From the NCBI GenBank assembly GCA_900553145.1, contig USCL01000027.1, positions 1 to 21,535 on the forward strand: a stretch of 21,535 nucleotides of DNA, in the 5' to 3' direction. The notes below the pieces were generated by a model. The model worked only from the letters and a program-made list of their open reading frames with translations. It searched no databases and was not told where the DNA came from. Shown here piece by piece: positions 1 to 6,700 of this stretch. The translations under genes and the position numbers were made by a program. This DNA comes from an uncultured Desulfovibrio sp. Lineage in GTDB: Bacteria > Desulfobacterota > Desulfovibrionia > Desulfovibrionales > Desulfovibrionaceae. The stretch's first letter is position 1; each line of letters begins with the position of its first letter.

Positions 1-28
1 GGGAGGGCTTTCTGGAGAAAGCCCTCCC
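1..28 (-). terminator. Hairpin downstream of nrdJ, probable terminator
   Basis: A perfect 12-bp inverted repeat, GGGAGGGCTTTC with its complement, surrounds a 4-base loop (13-16). It lies 40 bases past the nrdJ stop codon. Any T-tract on the minus strand would fall outside the window, so termination is inferred from stem strength and position. The arm sequence recurs in other gaps of this window (for example 5297-5324), so it is also a copy of a dispersed palindromic motif. Confidence 0.6.
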
Positions 29-68
29 CGCCCCCTCCAATCTTCATTTCCCGCCTTTCATCCCCCGA

Positions 69-2324
69 TCAGCCGCCGCACTTGGTGTACGCGCAGTTGG
101 GGCAACGGTGGCAGCCTTCCTGAAAGACGAGCTCGCCGCCGCAGTCGGGGCAAAGCTGACGGTCAAAGGCCGAAACGGTGTGGGTGGGCACGGGGTTCTT
201 GCCCTTGAGATAGCGGTTCTCAAGCACCCACGCGATGGCGTCGGGAATGGAAAGCAACAGCCCCTTCTTCTGGAATATGGGATGCTCGCCGCCGATGCCC
301 TTGAGCTGGCCCACCACGTCGGCAACGTCGATGCCGGACCGGAACGCCAGGGAAACGAGACGCCCGATGGCCTCGGCCTTGGCGGTTACGGAATGCCCGG
401 ACTTGCCGATGGTCGCGAAAATCTCGAAAGGCTTGCCGTCCACCTCATTCACCGTGAGGTACATGCCGCCGAGCCCTGTCTGCACCTTTTGGGTGAACCC
501 GGTCACGAAATCGGGGCGCTTGCGCACGCGGACCTGGGATTCTTCGGACGGCTTCGCGGCGGGGGCGCTTGTCGTCAATACCTGTGAGGACTTGCTGCCG
601 TCGCGGTAGACCGTGACGCCCTTGCACCCTTCCTCGTAGGCCATCCAGTAAATGGCGAAAATGTCGTCGCGAGTGGCCGAGTTGGGCAGGTTTACGGTTT
701 TGGACACGGCGTTGTCCGTGTGGCGCTGGAAAGCCGCCTGCATGCGGAGATGCCACTCGGGCGCGATGTCCATTGCGGTTACGAACACCCGGCGCATGTC
801 CTCGGGGAGCTGGTCGAGGCTCTGGATAGACCCGAGCTCCGCCACGCCTTCCAGAAGCGGCTGGCTGTAGCAGTCGATTTCGCGCAGGGCCTCTTCAAAA
901 TGCGGGTTCACCTCCACAAGCCGTTCGCCGTCCATGACGTTGCGGGCGAAGCTCAAGGCGAACAGGGGCTCCACGCCGGACGAGCACCCGGCGAGGATTG
1001 ACAGCGTGCCCGTGGGCGCGATGGTCGTGATGGTCGCGTTGCGCAGGGGCGGGATGCCTTTGGTCGGGTAGACGGACGTCTCGTAGGCCGGGAAAGGCCC
1101 GCGTTCCGCCGCGAGCTGGATGGACGCCGCACGGCCCCGCGTTTCGATGAAGTCCATGAGCCGTTCGGCCAGCGCGATGGCGTCCGCCGAATCGTAGGGG
1201 ATGCGGAGCTGATAGAGGAGGTCCGCCCAGCCCATGACCCCGAGGCCGATCTTGCGGTTGAGGCGCACCTGCTCGGCAATGCGTTCGAGGGGGAATTGCG
1301 AGGCGTCCACCACGTTGTCGAGGAAGCGGACCGCCAGCGCGATGGTCCGTTCGAGCGCGGCCCAGTCGATGCCCCGGTCGGCGGGGTTGATCTCGTCGAG
1401 ATGCCCCGGCACGAAGAAGCTGGAAAGGTTCAGGGAACCGAGGTTGCACGCTTCATACGGCAACAGGGGCTGTTCGCCGCAGGGGTTGGTGCTTTCGATC
1501 TCGCCCTGCGCCGGGGTGGGGTTGTCGCGGTTGATGCGGTCGAGGAAGATGATGCCGGGATCGCCGCTTTGCCATGCCTTGTCCACGAGCAGGTTGAAGA
1601 CTTCGCGGGCGTTGAGACGCCCCTGTTCCTTGCCGCTGGCGGGATTGACGAGGGCATAGTCCCGATCCTGCTCCACGGCCTGCATGAAGCCTTCGGTGAT
1701 GCCCACCGACAGGTTGAAGTTGTTGAATTCGCCTTCCTGCTCTTTGGCCCGGATGAATTCGAGGATGTCCGGATGGTCGACGCGCAGGATGCCCATGTTC
1801 GCGCCGCGCCGTGTCCCGCCCTGTTTGATCTGCTCGGTGGCGGTGTTGAAGATGCGCAGGAAGGACACCGGCCCGGAGGCCACGCCGCCGGTCGTGCCCA
1901 CGCGGGAATTCTTGGGGCGCAGGCGGGAGAAGGAGAAGCCCGTGCCGCCGCCGGACTTGTGGATCATGGCGGCGAATTTCACGGCGTCGAAAATTTCCTC
2001 GATGGAGTCGCCGACGGGGAGCACGAAGCAGGCCGAAAGCTGGCCGAGCCCCGAGCCCGCGTTCATCAGCGTGGGCGAGTTGGGGAGGAAGCGCCAATCG
2101 GTCATCATGTCGTAGAAGGCGCGGGCTAGCGTGTCGGCCTTCCACGGGGACTGTTCGTATTTGGTTTCCTCGGCGGCTATGGCGGAGGCTACGCGCCAGA
2201 AAAGCGCCGTCGCGTCTTCGGTGCACTGCCCGTTTTCATCTTTGCGGTAATAGCGTTTGGAAAGGACCTTTTCCGCGTTGGGATTGATGACGGGGGGAAC
2301 GAGGTTGAGGGGCATATTCAGCAT
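69..2324 (-). CDS. nrdJ: Class II (adenosylcobalamin-dependent) ribonucleoside-diphosphate reductase
   Basis: Reduces ribonucleotides to deoxyribonucleotides in the cytoplasm, using a cobalamin-generated thiyl radical, which needs neither oxygen nor an NrdB partner. Numbered from this start (751 residues), the substrate-disulfide Cys is C99 in LSACFVLPV, the radical Cys is C282 in NPCGEQ, and EACNLGSLNL follows with C293. An HKSGGGTGF segment and a QGGTRRGANMG loop match the family. A TSCPD domain with GKSGHSVTAKAEAIGRL follows, and the tail is Cys-rich (CPDCGG, CHRCPNC, YTKCGG), the usual shuttle for re-reducing the active site. The frame stays open 50 codons further upstream, but that extension is low-complexity and unlike the family. 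ATG at 2324 or ATG at 2315 is more likely; neither has a good ribosome binding site, so the exact start is uncertain. Function is near certain. Confidence 0.93.
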   Translation of the reverse strand: MLNMPLNLVPPVINPNAEKVLSKRYYRKDENGQCTEDATALFWRVASAIAAEETKYEQSPWKADTLARAFYDMMTDWRFLPNSPTLMNAGSGLGQLSACFVLPVGDSIEEIFDAVKFAAMIHKSGGGTGFSFSRLRPKNSRVGTTGGVASGPVSFLRIFNTATEQIKQGGTRRGANMGILRVDHPDILEFIRAKEQEGEFNNFNLSVGITEGFMQAVEQDRDYALVNPASGKEQGRLNAREVFNLLVDKAWQSGDPGIIFLDRINRDNPTPAQGEIESTNPCGEQPLLPYEACNLGSLNLSSFFVPGHLDEINPADRGIDWAALERTIALAVRFLDNVVDASQFPLERIAEQVRLNRKIGLGVMGWADLLYQLRIPYDSADAIALAERLMDFIETRGRAASIQLAAERGPFPAYETSVYPTKGIPPLRNATITTIAPTGTLSILAGCSSGVEPLFALSFARNVMDGERLVEVNPHFEEALREIDCYSQPLLEGVAELGSIQSLDQLPEDMRRVFVTAMDIAPEWHLRMQAAFQRHTDNAVSKTVNLPNSATRDDIFAIYWMAYEEGCKGVTVYRDGSKSSQVLTTSAPAAKPSEESQVRVRKRPDFVTGFTQKVQTGLGGMYLTVNEVDGKPFEIFATIGKSGHSVTAKAEAIGRLVSLAFRSGIDVADVVGQLKGIGGEHPIFQKKGLLLSIPDAIAWVLENRYLKGKNPVPTHTVSAFDRQLCPDCGGELVFQEGCHRCPNCAYTKCGG

Positions 2325-2347
2325 GATGGCACCAACGTTGTTTTGAA

Positions 2348-2371
2348 GTATCGTAGGGTTTTCCACGATAC
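2348..2371. promoter_or_regulatory. Inverted repeat upstream of nrdJ
   Basis: GTATCGT (2348-2354) and ACGATAC (2365-2371) form a perfect 7-bp inverted repeat with a 10-base spacer, 24-47 bases upstream of the likely nrdJ start. It could be an operator or a 5' leader hairpin. It does not resemble the paired NrdR boxes usual for ribonucleotide reductase genes, and I see no B12 riboswitch in the gap. Confidence 0.35.
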
Positions 2372-2508
2372 CCGGTAGGGGAGGAAAAGGCCATCCCGTG
2401 AAATGAGGCTGGAGCGGGAAACGCCGCGCATTTTTGGAAAAATCGGCAACGGAAAAATTTTTCTGAAAAAACACCGCGTTAGATTGACCTGCATGGAAAC
2501 GGCAAAAG

Positions 2509-2532
2509 CCCCCTGAGGCGGCCCTCAGGGGG
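2509..2532 (-). terminator. Rho-independent terminator of the winged-helix gene
   Basis: CCCCCTGAG and CTCAGGGGG form a 9-bp perfect stem around a 6-base loop, about 30 bases past the stop of the minus-strand gene at 2562-2744. On the minus strand the stem is followed by a short T-run (CTTTTG). It would separate that gene from nrdJ. Confidence 0.65.
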
Positions 2533-2561
2533 TGGAAGCGAGAAGGTGTTGGCGGGGAGGG

Positions 2562-2744
2562 CTACTCGGCCGGAGCGTAGTAGCAACGTTTCGGAGACAT
2601 GATCTTGCCCGACTTTTTCAGCTCGTCGATGGCCTTGGAAACTTCTTTGGAATCGACATCAAGAGCTTTGGCGACGTCGCCGGGACGGACGGGCTTGCCC
2701 GCATCCTGCATGGCCTTGAGGACCTGTTCCGCTGTAACTGCCAT
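2562..2744 (-). CDS. Small winged-helix DNA-binding protein
   Basis: A 60-residue protein that is almost entirely one predicted helix-turn-helix/winged-helix fold: VTAEQVLKAMQDAG, then VRPGDVAKALDVDSKEV, then SKAIDELKKSGKIMSP and a short C-terminal wing (KRCYYAPAE). The KPVRPGDVAKALDVDSKEV segment has the spacing of a recognition-helix unit in MarR/ArsR-like small regulators. ATG at 2744 was chosen because GGAGGT sits at the right distance upstream on the minus strand; the longer reading frame starting at 2864 has no such site. It is divergent from the small gene at 2919 and ends in its own terminator. Target and ligand are unknown. A role as a transcriptional regulator is inferred from the fold only. 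Confidence 0.8.
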   Translation of the reverse strand: MAVTAEQVLKAMQDAGKPVRPGDVAKALDVDSKEVSKAIDELKKSGKIMSPKRCYYAPAE

Positions 2745-2918
2745 AATGGACCTCCGTAAAGCGGCTGTGCCGCCCGTATTTTTTAGGAACAATTCCTGAT
2801 AAATGAAATCCCCCGTTTCTGTCAAGGATTTTATGTGCCGAAGGTTCCGGAAAGGGGGCGGCAATCGTCTGGATTTTTGCGGGAAAAGGCGCTACGTTCC
2901 GAGGAAAAGGATAGCGGT

Positions 2919-3155
2919 ATGAAATATCTCATCATGGAAGATTTTGCGGGCCAGCCGGTCAGCTTCGTGTTCCCCCGCCGCGTGGATCACGGCGACATGC
3001 GTGAACAGCTCCCCTACGGGCGCGTGCTTGGGGCCGGTTATGTGGAGTTGCGCGACGGCGCGTTTCATTGTTACGGCGGATATGCCGAACTGGACATTGC
3101 GGCCCGGCCCGAAGACGAGGCCATTCTGATGGAAGCCTTCCAGAAAGCCGACTAG
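2919..3155 (+). CDS. Conserved-looking hypothetical protein, 78 residues
   Basis: I do not recognise the family. The product is a small acidic soluble protein (starts MKYLIMEDFAGQPV, ends EDEAILMEAFQKAD), with no signal peptide or membrane segment. The sequence alternates short predicted strands (SFVFPRRV, GAGYVELRDG, AFHCYGGYAELDI) and ends in a helix. The ATG at 2919 is preceded by a purine-rich GAGGAAAAGG ribosome binding site, so the longer upstream reading frame from 2835 is not needed. It lies head-to-head with the winged-helix gene and 117 bases ahead of fpg; co-transcription with fpg is possible. Confidence 0.65.
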   Translation: MKYLIMEDFAGQPVSFVFPRRVDHGDMREQLPYGRVLGAGYVELRDGAFHCYGGYAELDIAARPEDEAILMEAFQKAD

Positions 3156-3192
3156 GGCGCTTGCCTTTGTGCCGGGCCGTTGCCGTGCGCCC

Positions 3193-3231
3193 GGGGAGGC
3201 CCTCCCCAAGGGGCGTTTTCCCGGCTGGCGG
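3193..3231. repeat. Copy of the dispersed palindromic intergenic element
   Basis: GGGGAGG and CCTCCCC are separated by a single base (3193-3207). They are followed by AAGGGGCG...TTCCCGGCTGGCGG, a spaced match to the CTCCCCAAA...TTCGGCTGGCGGGGAG motif seen at 6550-6621 and in both arms at 18449-18556. It sits in the gap between the 78-residue gene and fpg. Confidence 0.5.
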
Positions 3232-3272
3232 ACGCCCGGGCGCGGCCTGTCCGCAGCCTCTACGGAGATCCC

Positions 3273-4160
3273 ATGCCTGAATTGCCCGAAGTCGAAACCA
3301 TCGCCCGTACCCTTGCCCCGCAAGTTGAGGGGCGGCGCATTGTGGCGTGCGAACTGCTCAACCCTTCCACCTTTGAGGGGACAATCCCCCTCGGCAAGGT
3401 TGTCGGCGGCGTCATCGGCCGCCCCGGACGCCGGGGAAAGCTGTTGCTGCTTCCACTTGCGTTCGGCTCGGAACCGCTGCCTCCCGTAGACGAGGCCTGC
3501 CCGTCCGGCTCGCTGGCCCGATGCCTCGCCTGCGGGGATGAGCGCATTACCGGGCTCGGGTTTCACCTCAAAATGACGGGCCGCCTGTTCGTCTACCCCG
3601 CGGGCACGCCCCCGGAAAAGCATACCCGGCTCCTTTTCGATCTTGACGACGGCTCGCGCCTTTTTTTCGACGATGCGCGCAAATTCGGCTATGTGCGGGT
3701 CCTTTCGCCTTCCGCCGTCGCGTGCTGGCCGTTCTGGAACGGGCTCGGCCCCGAACCGCTGGAGATGGACGCCGAGGCCTTCGCGGCCCGTTTCGCGGGG
3801 CGGCGGGGCAAGATCAAGGCGCTGCTCCTCGATCAGGCCGTGCTGGCGGGGTGCGGGAATATTTATGCGGACGAAAGCCTGTTCCGCGCGGGCATCCGGC
3901 CCGATGCGCAGCTCGTGTCCGCCGATCGCCTGAAACGGCTTCACGCGGCCCTGCGGGAAGTCCTGCTCGAATCCATCGACGCGTGCGGCAGCTCCATACG
4001 CGACTACCGTACGGCGCGGGGCGATGCCGGGGCCTTTCAGAACGCTTTCCGGGTATACGGCCGTTCCGGCCAGACCTGCCTCGAGTGCGGGGCCCCGCTG
4101 GAAAGCTGCCGCATTGCGGGGCGGGCCACCGTTTTTTGCCCGAACTGTCAGCATGTCTGA
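3273..4160 (+). CDS. mutM: Formamidopyrimidine-DNA glycosylase
   Basis: Excises oxidised purines (8-oxoguanine, formamidopyrimidines) and nicks the abasic site. The N-terminus MPELPEVET is the family signature, with P2 as Schiff-base nucleophile and E3. The helix-two-turn-helix follows (LLDQAVLAGCGNIYADESLF, with GIRP after it). The C-terminal zinc finger is CxxC-x16-CxxC (CLECG...CPNC), ending in QHV. Length is 295 residues against about 270 in E. coli. The extra length is mostly an insertion near residues 64-93 that carries three cysteines (C76, C84, C87). The ATG at 3273 was chosen because only it gives the mature proline terminus, with GGAG just upstream. leuB begins 44 bases downstream on the same strand. 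Confidence 0.95.
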   Translation: MPELPEVETIARTLAPQVEGRRIVACELLNPSTFEGTIPLGKVVGGVIGRPGRRGKLLLLPLAFGSEPLPPVDEACPSGSLARCLACGDERITGLGFHLKMTGRLFVYPAGTPPEKHTRLLFDLDDGSRLFFDDARKFGYVRVLSPSAVACWPFWNGLGPEPLEMDAEAFAARFAGRRGKIKALLLDQAVLAGCGNIYADESLFRAGIRPDAQLVSADRLKRLHAALREVLLESIDACGSSIRDYRTARGDAGAFQNAFRVYGRSGQTCLECGAPLESCRIAGRATVFCPNCQHV

Positions 4161-4204
4161 CATTCGTTCATACAACCCTTTTACTAGACCGCAAGGATTG
4201 AAGA

Positions 4205-5278
4205 ATGCAGAAGACGATCTGCCTGTTGCCGGGTGACGGCATTGGTCCCGAGATTGTTGCCGAAGCCGTGAAAGTGCTTCGCGCCGTGGAAAAGAAATTC
4301 GGCCATTCGTTCACCATGACGGAAGCCCTGCTCGGCGGCGCGGCCATCGACGCCGTGGGCGTGCCGTTGCCCGACGCCACCGTGGAGGCCTGCAAGGCCG
4401 CCGATGCGGTGTTCCTCGGCGCGGTGGGCGGCCCCAAGTGGGACACCATCGATCCCGCCATCCGTCCCGAACGCGGCCTGCTCGGCATCCGCAAGGCCCT
4501 CGGCCTGTTCGCCAACCTGCGCCCCGCCACCCTGTTCCCCGAGCTCGCGGGCGCGTGCCTGCTGCGCCCCGACATCTCCGCCAAGGGGCTTGATCTCATC
4601 GTCGTGCGCGAACTGACGGGCGGCATCTACTTCGGCCAGCCCGCCGGGACCGAAGTGCGCGACGGCCTGCGCACCGGGTTCAACACCATGATCTACAACG
4701 AAGAGGAAATCGCCCGCATCGGCCGGGTGGCCTTCTCCACGGCCCGCAAGCGCCGCAAGAAGGTCTGCTCCGTGGACAAGGCCAACGTGCTGGCCGTGTC
4801 CCGCGTGTGGCGCGAAGTGATGATCGAAGTGGGCAAGGAATTCCCCGACGTGGAACTGACCCACCTGTATGTGGACAACGCCGCCATGCAGCTGGTGCGC
4901 GATCCTTCGCAGTTCGACGTCATCGTGACCGGCAACCTCTTCGGCGACATCCTTTCCGATGAAGCTTCGGTCATCACCGGTTCCATCGGCATGCTGCCTT
5001 CCGCCTCCCTCGGCACGGGCAACCCCGGCCTGTTCGAGCCCATCCACGGCTCCGCGCCCGACATCGCCGGGCAGGGCAAAGCCAACCCGCTGGCGACGAT
5101 CCTGTCCGCCGCGATGATGCTCCGCCTCGCCTTCGATATGGACGCCGAAGCCGCCGCCATTGAAGGCGCGGTGCACAAGCTCCTCAGCGAAGGCTTCCGC
5201 ACCGGCGACATCATGGAAGCCGGGAAGACCCTGCTTTCCACCACCGCTATGGGCGACAAGGTTATCGAATACCTGTAG
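4205..5278 (+). CDS. leuB: 3-isopropylmalate dehydrogenase
   Basis: Oxidatively decarboxylates 3-isopropylmalate with NAD+ in leucine biosynthesis. It is a full-length family member at 357 residues. Recognisable motifs are LPGDGIGPEIV at the N-terminus, RELTGGIYFG for substrate binding, the catalytic YVDNAAMQLVRDP and the metal-binding GNLFGDILSDEAS. The NAD-binding HGSAPDIAGQGKANP is near the C-terminus. ATG at 4205 follows an AGGATTGAAG ribosome binding site. leuA, leuC and leuD are not next to it here; the upstream neighbour is mutM with a 44-base gap, so the pair may be co-transcribed, or leuB may be the last gene of a split pathway. Nothing abnormal in the sequence. Confidence 0.96.
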   Translation: MQKTICLLPGDGIGPEIVAEAVKVLRAVEKKFGHSFTMTEALLGGAAIDAVGVPLPDATVEACKAADAVFLGAVGGPKWDTIDPAIRPERGLLGIRKALGLFANLRPATLFPELAGACLLRPDISAKGLDLIVVRELTGGIYFGQPAGTEVRDGLRTGFNTMIYNEEEIARIGRVAFSTARKRRKKVCSVDKANVLAVSRVWREVMIEVGKEFPDVELTHLYVDNAAMQLVRDPSQFDVIVTGNLFGDILSDEASVITGSIGMLPSASLGTGNPGLFEPIHGSAPDIAGQGKANPLATILSAAMMLRLAFDMDAEAAAIEGAVHKLLSEGFRTGDIMEAGKTLLSTTAMGDKVIEYL

Positions 5279-5293
5279 GATGATGAAAATAGG

Positions 5294-5327
5294 GGAGGGG
5301 GACCTTTCTGAGGAAAGGTCCCCCTCT
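5294..5327 (+). terminator. Strong hairpin after leuB (repeat-family member)
   Basis: GGGGGACCTTTC (5297-5308) and its exact complement (5313-5324) form a 12-bp stem around the loop TGAG, extendable by about 3 pairs. It starts 16 bases past the leuB stop. No T-run follows, so it may be a 3' end stabiliser or a factor-assisted terminator. The CTTTC...GAAAG core matches the hairpins at 1-28, 15416-15431 and 20453-20483. Confidence 0.5.
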
Positions 5328-5705
5328 GCCATCGATGCCCGTAAGCCTCGCAGGCTCGCCAGCGGGCACGACCGCTTCGAGGTCGCCATCCGGTCGTCCT
5401 CCCCTCCCTCAACCCCCTCTTCCTCCAAAGACTTTTGACTTTAGCGAATCCCTGCTGGCGGCCTTTCCCGAGATTTCAGGAGGGAGCTGGGGCGTGGAGA
5501 GGCAAGCGAAGCCGATCGGCCCTTGAGGCTGATCGGCCTTTTGTTTGTGCGGTTCTAAAGTGCTGGCGTTTTCCTTGGCTTTGTGGTTCTTCTGTAAAGG
5601 ATTTCGGATACGATGGGGGCTGTGTGGCGTCTTTCGCATCCGTGCCGGGGCGGGCGCTCGCCCCGTGTATGAAGGATGGTTCCGCAATCGTTGGAGGCGG
5701 CGGCT
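5328..5705. other. Gene-free gap between leuB and the ZIP transporter
   Basis: No supportable gene. It holds nested inverted repeats near 5337-5372 (TGCCCG...CGGGCA enclosing AGCCT...AGGCT), a GGTCG/CGACC pair just after, a pyrimidine-rich run at 5400-5430 and the terminator at 5511-5543. The ribosome binding site of the next gene, GGAGG at 5693-5697, closes it. A small structured RNA ending at 5543 is possible but unsupported. Confidence 0.5.
5511..5543 (+). terminator. Rho-independent terminator
   Basis: GCCGATCGGCC (5511-5521) pairs with GGCTGATCGGC (5527-5537) through 11 pairs, one of them G-U, with a 5-base loop. CTTTTGTTTG follows. Orientation fits read-through transcripts from leuB, although it is 230 bases past that stop. 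Confidence 0.65.
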
Positions 5706-6506
5706 ATGATGGATTTTTTCGCTTCGCCCGTGGGGATGGCTCTGCTTGCGGGGTGCTGTACATGGGCGTTTACCGCGTTCGGCGCGGGCATGGTGTACAC
5801 CGCGAAATCGTTTTCCCGGCTGAGCCTTGACGTGATGCTCGGTTTTGCGGCGGGCGTGATGATCGCGGCTTCCTACTGGTCGCTGCTTTCGCCCGCGCTG
5901 GAGATGAGTTCCCACCTCGGGCGGCTGGCCTGTGTCCCCGTGGCGCTGGGGTTCCTCGCCGGGGCCGGGGTTTTGCGTCTGGTTGACCTTATTCTGCCGC
6001 ACATCCATCCCACGGAGAACGTCCCCGACGGCCCTCCCTCGAAACTGCCCCGCAGCGCGCTGCTGGTCTTTGCCATCACCCTGCACAACATCCCGGAAGG
6101 GCTTGCCGTGGGCGTGGCGTTCGGGGCGGCCGCTTCCGGCGCACCCGAGGCCAGCCTCGCGGGGGCTATGACCCTGATGCTCGGCATGGGGTTGCAGAAC
6201 ATCCCCGAGGGCGTGGCGGTGTCCGTGCCGCTGCTCCGGGAAGGCTTTTCCAAACGGCGCGCGTTTTTCTACGGGCAGCTCTCCGGCATCGTCGAGCCCA
6301 TAGCCGCCGTCTTTGGGGCGCTGGTCGTGGGCATCGCTCAGCCCGTGCTGCCTTTTGCGCTGGCTTTCGCCGCCGGGGCCATGATTTTTGTGGTCGTCGA
6401 GGAAGTGATCCCCGAGTCGCACGCCTCCGGCCACGGCGACGCGGCCAGCCTCGGCGTGATCATCGGTTTTGTCGTAATGATGTGTCTTGATGTCGCGTTG
6501 GCCTAG
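5706..6506 (+). CDS. ZIP-family divalent metal transporter (GufA/ZupT-like)
   Basis: Integral inner-membrane protein that moves zinc or related divalent metals into the cytoplasm. At 266 residues it is typical of bacterial ZIPs, and the sequence shows about eight hydrophobic segments. The metal-site helices carry HNIPEGLAVG (helix IV) and QNIPEGVAVS (helix V), with a VVEEVIPES glutamate pair and an IVEPIAAVFG segment further on. Two variants sort it toward the GufA subfamily: helix V reads QNIPEG rather than HKxPEG, and there is only a short HIHPTE segment instead of a long His-rich loop. ATG at 5706 follows GGAGG (5693-5697); ATG at 5709 is an alternative. It stands alone between terminators. 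The exact metal cannot be read from the sequence. Confidence 0.9.
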   Translation: MMDFFASPVGMALLAGCCTWAFTAFGAGMVYTAKSFSRLSLDVMLGFAAGVMIAASYWSLLSPALEMSSHLGRLACVPVALGFLAGAGVLRLVDLILPHIHPTENVPDGPPSKLPRSALLVFAITLHNIPEGLAVGVAFGAAASGAPEASLAGAMTLMLGMGLQNIPEGVAVSVPLLREGFSKRRAFFYGQLSGIVEPIAAVFGALVVGIAQPVLPFALAFAAGAMIFVVVEEVIPESHASGHGDAASLGVIIGFVVMMCLDVALA

Positions 6507-6516
6507 AATGTGAATT

Positions 6517-6621
6517 GGGGAGGCCTTTCTTCAAAAGGGAGCCTCTTCTCCTCCCCAAACCTGCCGGTGCGGCTCGCGCCTTCCCTTTCCCCTCCAAAGG
6601 CCTTCGGCTGGCGGGGAGGCC
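6517..6621. repeat. Composite palindromic intergenic element
   Basis: Two parts. GGGGAGG (6517-6523) and CCTCCCC (6550-6556) bracket an inner AGGC...GCCT hairpin. Then CTCCCCAAACC (6551-6561) is followed by CCAAAGGCCTTCGGCTGG and GCGGGGAGG (ending 6621). The second part matches 18449-18473 and, in reverse complement, 18531-18556. It lies directly after the ZIP gene. Confidence 0.5.
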
Positions 6622-6663
6622 GCGCGGAGGGAGTTCGCCCCTTAGGTTCATCGCCGGTAAGAA

Positions 6664-6700
6664 AAACAGCCTGAACGGATTTCGTTCAGGCTGTTTCTTT
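6664..6700 (+). terminator. Strong rho-independent terminator after the ZIP gene
   Basis: AAACAGCCTGAACG (6664-6677) and CGTTCAGGCTGTTT (6683-6696) form a perfect 14-bp stem with a 5-base loop. TTTCTTT lies on the plus strand and an A-rich 5' side would serve the minus strand. It could terminate in both directions. Confidence 0.85.

Noticed and set aside
2325..2474. N-terminal extension of nrdJ to an ATG at 2474
   Set aside because: The extra 50 residues do not resemble the family N-terminus, the DNA holds a dyad and A/T-rich strings typical of an upstream region, and the known-like sequence begins near 2324.
2325..2508. Cobalamin riboswitch upstream of the B12-dependent reductase
   Set aside because: I could not find a B12-box-like core or the expected long structured leader in this 180-base gap.
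4184..5428. 414-residue minus-strand frame opposite leuB
   Set aside because: Shadow of leuB, with Gly/His/Ala-rich composition and no family resemblance.
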